From Desulfobacterales bacterium (GTDB lineage: Bacteria; Desulfobacterota; Desulfobacteria; Desulfobacterales; UBA5852), in contig JAERRP010000635.1 in assembly GCA_016735415.1 (NCBI GenBank), positions 1 to 8,516 on the forward strand: 8,516 nt of DNA, read 5' to 3'. Below the pieces are notes generated by a model. The model was not told the DNA's origin. It ran no database searches and saw only the letters and a list, made by a program, of their open reading frames with translations. The translations under genes and the position numbers were made by a program. This document shows positions 6,194-8,516 of this stretch, one piece after another. Positions within the stretch are counted from its first letter, which is position 1. Each line of letters opens with the position of its first letter.

Positions 6194-7719
6194 TCAAGTA
6201 CCTCCCAGTATCCGGTCTTTTTGGAACCGATGCGTTTTAATATGCCCATCTCCTTTAATTTTTGAATATTTCGCATCACCGTTGTCCGGTTTTTGTTCAG
6301 CTTTTCGGCCAGCACGTCATAGGCGATGGACGGATTTTCCTCGATTCCGGCCATAAGTTGCACCTGAAAACTGGTTAAAGGTGCATTTATAGATGCATCT
6401 TTGCCCGATTTTTGCACTTTTTGGGCACCTATAACCGCCTTTTTTTCTTCTAAAGATGCATTTGCAGATGCATCTTCCTCATTAAGATGCTTCTCTGCTT
6501 TCCTCAAAAGCGTTTTTACATAATCATCAGTGGCCTGAAATACGGGTTCCACCCCCACTGCTTTCAGGGCAGGAATGACCTTTGTTCTCACGCCCATGCC
6601 TCTGGCATCCACATAGCCATAATCGCGAAGTACTTCTACAATGATAAGGTTTCGGGGAGAACGCTGCCCGGCCACCATCTTTTCGACCGTCATGGAGTTG
6701 GGCAATGCGCCAGGGCTGATAATTTCAAGACGATCTTTGTACCCGGCAATTTCAACATCCACAAAACGTGTCCAATCCCGGTGTGCAAGGGCATTGACCA
6801 GCAATTCACGGATGGCCTCAAAGGGATAAATCCATTTTTTTTCGCGGCGGAAGTTTTCGTCAATGTGATTGGATTCCCGTGTGACAAAAGGCTCCATTAT
6901 CTCCAGACATTTTTCGATCAGACCGGCATCAATAAGGTTTTTTCCGGTGTTACCCACTTGAAAACGACCCACCAGAGGCGCATCAAGCACTTTATCGAGC
7001 AGCGCCTGATACTCCTTGTCCGGAGCATCGAAAAACATGAGTCGGACGCCTGACTGCTTGAGCGTCTGCCGGGGTTTTATTCCAAACAGGTTCAGCCCGG
7101 CGATTGTGCAGACCGGTTCTTCCATAATGCCATCGGTCATGAAACCAAGGGCTTTCAAGCGGACGATCCAGGATTCTCTGGTCTCAGGCACTTCAGGATC
7201 CTTGAGTATATCCCGAAGGTAGTTTTCCAGACGAGCCTTATCCAGTGACTCGAAGGTGGTGCGGTTAACAGGCATGATTTCTGAATGCACCACACCGCTG
7301 GACGATCCCAGCATCAAAAGTTGTTCCCGTGTGGCAGGACGGGAAACGGCTCCGATGCGAACATAAGCCGTTTCTCTATCATTGGCTCTGATCACATAAG
7401 GTTTTAAAACTTCTTGTCCAATGGTGATAACGGCAACCCGCTTGCCGGAATCCATCAGTATTTCTTCGTAATAGGGCAGGATCACAGGGTGTATATATCT
7501 GCCGAAAACCGTATCAGCCACCCACTCGCTCAAATTGCTTCTGGTAATACCGGTAATGGTTTTGTCGTCCGCCACCCCCAGGAGAATATAACCGCCTTTG
7601 AGGTTTGCAAGGGCAACAACTTCTTTGGCAAGCTGTTCGGGCCGGATATCGTCAAGCTTGAACTCAACGCCGGAATTTTCACCGCCGGCGATCAAATCCA
7701 TGACGTCTTTTTTTTTCAT
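6190..7719 (-). CDS. AlbA_2 (Schlafen-like) / GHKL-ATPase / winged-helix protein, BREX-associated
   Basis: 509 residues in three parts. Residues about 13-135 are an AlbA_2 domain (PF04326): ENSGVEFKLD (14-23), then VVALANLKGGYILLGVADD (34-52). Residues about 295-405 resemble HATPase_c_4 (PF13749): the N-box RELLVNALAHRDW (304-316, E305/N309), ISPGALP (334-340) and ARGMGV (372-377). After a hydrophilic linker (411-448) comes a winged helix (about 450-509) with SIAYDVLAEKLNKNRTTVM as the DNA-reading helices. Such proteins are often mislabelled RecG-like helicases but have no helicase motifs; they are thought to bind nucleic acid and regulate. Here it overlaps pglX by ATGA and pglZ by TTGA, so it is made with the BREX proteins and is probably a regulator or accessory effector (inference). 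A run of nine A bases encodes residues 2-4. The start has AGGGAG 7 bases upstream. Confidence 0.88.
   Translation of the reverse strand: MKKKDVMDLIAGGENSGVEFKLDDIRPEQLAKEVVALANLKGGYILLGVADDKTITGITRSNLSEWVADTVFGRYIHPVILPYYEEILMDSGKRVAVITIGQEVLKPYVIRANDRETAYVRIGAVSRPATREQLLMLGSSSGVVHSEIMPVNRTTFESLDKARLENYLRDILKDPEVPETRESWIVRLKALGFMTDGIMEEPVCTIAGLNLFGIKPRQTLKQSGVRLMFFDAPDKEYQALLDKVLDAPLVGRFQVGNTGKNLIDAGLIEKCLEIMEPFVTRESNHIDENFRREKKWIYPFEAIRELLVNALAHRDWTRFVDVEIAGYKDRLEIISPGALPNSMTVEKMVAGQRSPRNLIIVEVLRDYGYVDARGMGVRTKVIPALKAVGVEPVFQATDDYVKTLLRKAEKHLNEEDASANASLEEKKAVIGAQKVQKSGKDASINAPLTSFQVQLMAGIEENPSIAYDVLAEKLNKNRTTVMRNIQKLKEMGILKRIGSKKTGYWEVLD
6200..6206 (-). promoter_or_regulatory. Strong ribosome binding site that fixes the TTG start of pglZ
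   Basis: GGGAGGT on the minus strand, 6 bases before TTG 6191-6193. The TTG overlaps the TGA stop of the upstream gene as TTGA, the TTG version of the common ATGA coupling junction. The rare start codon is offset by an almost ideal Shine-Dalgarno. Confidence 0.75.
6381..6476. repeat. Two imperfect 21-base direct repeats, each with the palindrome AGATGCATCT
   Basis: Copies at 6381-6401 and 6456-6476 agree at 18 of 21 bases and are spaced exactly 75 bases (25 codons). Each contains the perfect 10-base palindrome AGATGCATCT (6391-6400 and 6466-6475), and a third ATGCAT occurs at 6456-6461. They lie in the part of the AlbA_2 gene that encodes the linker before the winged helix and yield the peptide pair DASANASL (416-423) and DASINAPL (441-448). 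The in-frame spacing points to an internal duplication. Confidence 0.7.
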
Positions 7720-8516
7720 GCATCATCTCCCTTTTTCGCGCTCACCTCAGCCATAGCCTGTCTTTTCTCCTCAAGCGTCAGATGGTGATCGTTGATCCGG
7801 TCGCCCTTGAACAGGGGATACCAGGGGGCGGAGGCCACGTCTTTTCCCCGGTCTTTTGTCCATTTGATATTGGTCGGCTTATCCCTTAAAATACCAGCCC
7901 CTTTCTTTTTAACATCACCAACCGTCATAAAAGGGCGGATATTCAGCCGTACACCATCATTTAAATCCGGGTTCCAGCCGATGGACTGTTTTTCGATGGG
8001 TTTCCAGCGGATGAAGATATCGTAAGGATCTTCGCCTTCGAGGATTAGTTCAAGTTTTTTCTTTAAGCTTTCCGCGGCTGCCAGTTTTTCCTGAGCTCCG
8101 TCCACAGAATTGCCGATGTCCTGTTTCTGGCGACTGATCCAGTCACCCAGGTAGGTGTAGATCAGAGTTTCGAGTAATTTTGCGTCAAACTTGTGGTAAT
8201 TCACCAGGGCGGCAAAGCCGTCGGGAAGGCCATCCCAGATGTGCCAGATGAATGGACGATGTTGAAATAGTTTGCAATGTTGAATGAAAAATTTGTCACG
8301 TAGCCAAGTATCCATGATCTTGCCAGCGTGGCCTGCCTGGGCAAGCAGTTCAGCTTTCTTGTTGGATGACCATTCACTGCCGTAAGCCGCAGCTAATAGA
8401 TTTTCCAGCCGATCTTCGACCTTCATTTCGCCACGCACCGGAGGGATGCAGACGATGCCGTCCTCATCAGCCAGAGGCAGCAGTTCCCGCGATTTTTTCA
8501 CCCAGACGCGGGCCTC
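7716..8516 (-). CDS. pglX: PglX-like BREX adenine-specific DNA methyltransferase, C-terminal part (5' end outside window)
   Basis: The frame is open to the window edge and gives 266 visible residues ending in TGA; a GTG at 8499-8501 is an internal valine, not the start. The visible part is the region after the catalytic domain: HRPFIWHIWDG (fragment residues 86-96), FAALVNYHKFD, WNPDLNDGVRLNIRP (181-195) and NIKWTKDRGKD (216-226), which I recognise from the C-termini of large Eco57I/type IIL-like N6-adenine methyltransferases found with PglZ and BrxL. The SAM-binding and NPPY-type motifs must lie beyond 8516. PglX methylates a non-palindromic host site, marking self DNA. The stop overlaps the next gene's start as ATGA, which puts it at the head of the coupled block seen here. 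The identification as PglX leans partly on the neighbours. Confidence 0.85.
   Translation of the reverse strand, partial: EARVWVKKSRELLPLADEDGIVCIPPVRGEMKVEDRLENLLAAAYGSEWSSNKKAELLAQAGHAGKIMDTWLRDKFFIQHCKLFQHRPFIWHIWDGLPDGFAALVNYHKFDAKLLETLIYTYLGDWISRQKQDIGNSVDGAQEKLAAAESLKKKLELILEGEDPYDIFIRWKPIEKQSIGWNPDLNDGVRLNIRPFMTVGDVKKKGAGILRDKPTNIKWTKDRGKDVASAPWYPLFKGDRINDHHLTLEEKRQAMAEVSAKKGDDA
7727..7732 (-). promoter_or_regulatory. Ribosome binding site of the AlbA_2 gene inside the pglX 3' end
   Basis: AGGGAG on the minus strand, 7 bases before the ATG at 7717-7719, which overlaps the pglX stop as ATGA. Two earlier ATG triplets right upstream are in another frame. Confidence 0.65.

Noticed and set aside
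6487..7053. 188-residue plus-strand open frame opposite the AlbA_2 gene
   Set aside because: It is antisense to the conserved GHKL-like domain and has no motif or ribosome site, so it is a shadow frame.
6190..7719. Annotation as a RecG-like ATP-dependent helicase
   Set aside because: No Walker A/B helicase motifs are present. The resemblance is limited to the AlbA_2 and GHKL-type domains that are often mislabelled this way.

Overview
The window holds the 3' half of a BREX type 1-like phage-defence operon on the minus strand (about 8516 down to 1755). Next to it are a short decayed junction (about 767-1754) and the end of an unrelated plus-strand housekeeping stretch (1-766). The genes suggest a Gram-negative-type bacterium with good Shine-Dalgarno sites. 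A deltaproteobacterial (Desulfobacterota-like) host is my guess from gene style only and cannot be proven here.

Region 1-766 (plus strand, AT-rich): the last 94 codons of an amidohydrolase-2 family hydrolase, then a complete 97-residue MTH1187/DUF77-type thiamine-binding protein.

Region 767-1754: no intact gene. It holds a nested inverted repeat, the promoter and first 63 codons of a broken AAA_14/DUF4143-type ATPase, a 41-codon remnant with the N-terminal signature of a REP-associated (Y1/IS200-like) transposase, and a probable rho-independent terminator for the operon arriving from the right. It looks like the scarred edge of a defence island.

Region 1755-8516 (minus strand, visibly higher G+C): in transcription order, the C-terminus of a PglX-like adenine methyltransferase (cut by the window edge), a 509-residue AlbA_2 / GHKL-ATPase / winged-helix protein, PglZ (797 aa) and BrxL (681 aa). 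Each junction overlaps by 4, 4 and 1 bases (ATGA, TTGA, TAATG) and each downstream gene has a good Shine-Dalgarno inside the gene before it, so the block is translationally coupled. The order pglX-pglZ-brxL fits BREX type 1. The expected brxA, brxB, brxC and the rest of pglX should lie beyond position 8516. In BREX, PglX methylates host DNA at a specific site, while PglZ and BrxL are needed to stop phage replication.

The least explained element is the AlbA_2 protein locked between pglX and pglZ. It carries an A9 tract right after its start codon and a duplicated segment, containing a 10-bp DNA palindrome, in its linker. BrxL, although Lon-like, has neither residue of the Lon catalytic dyad at the aligned positions.
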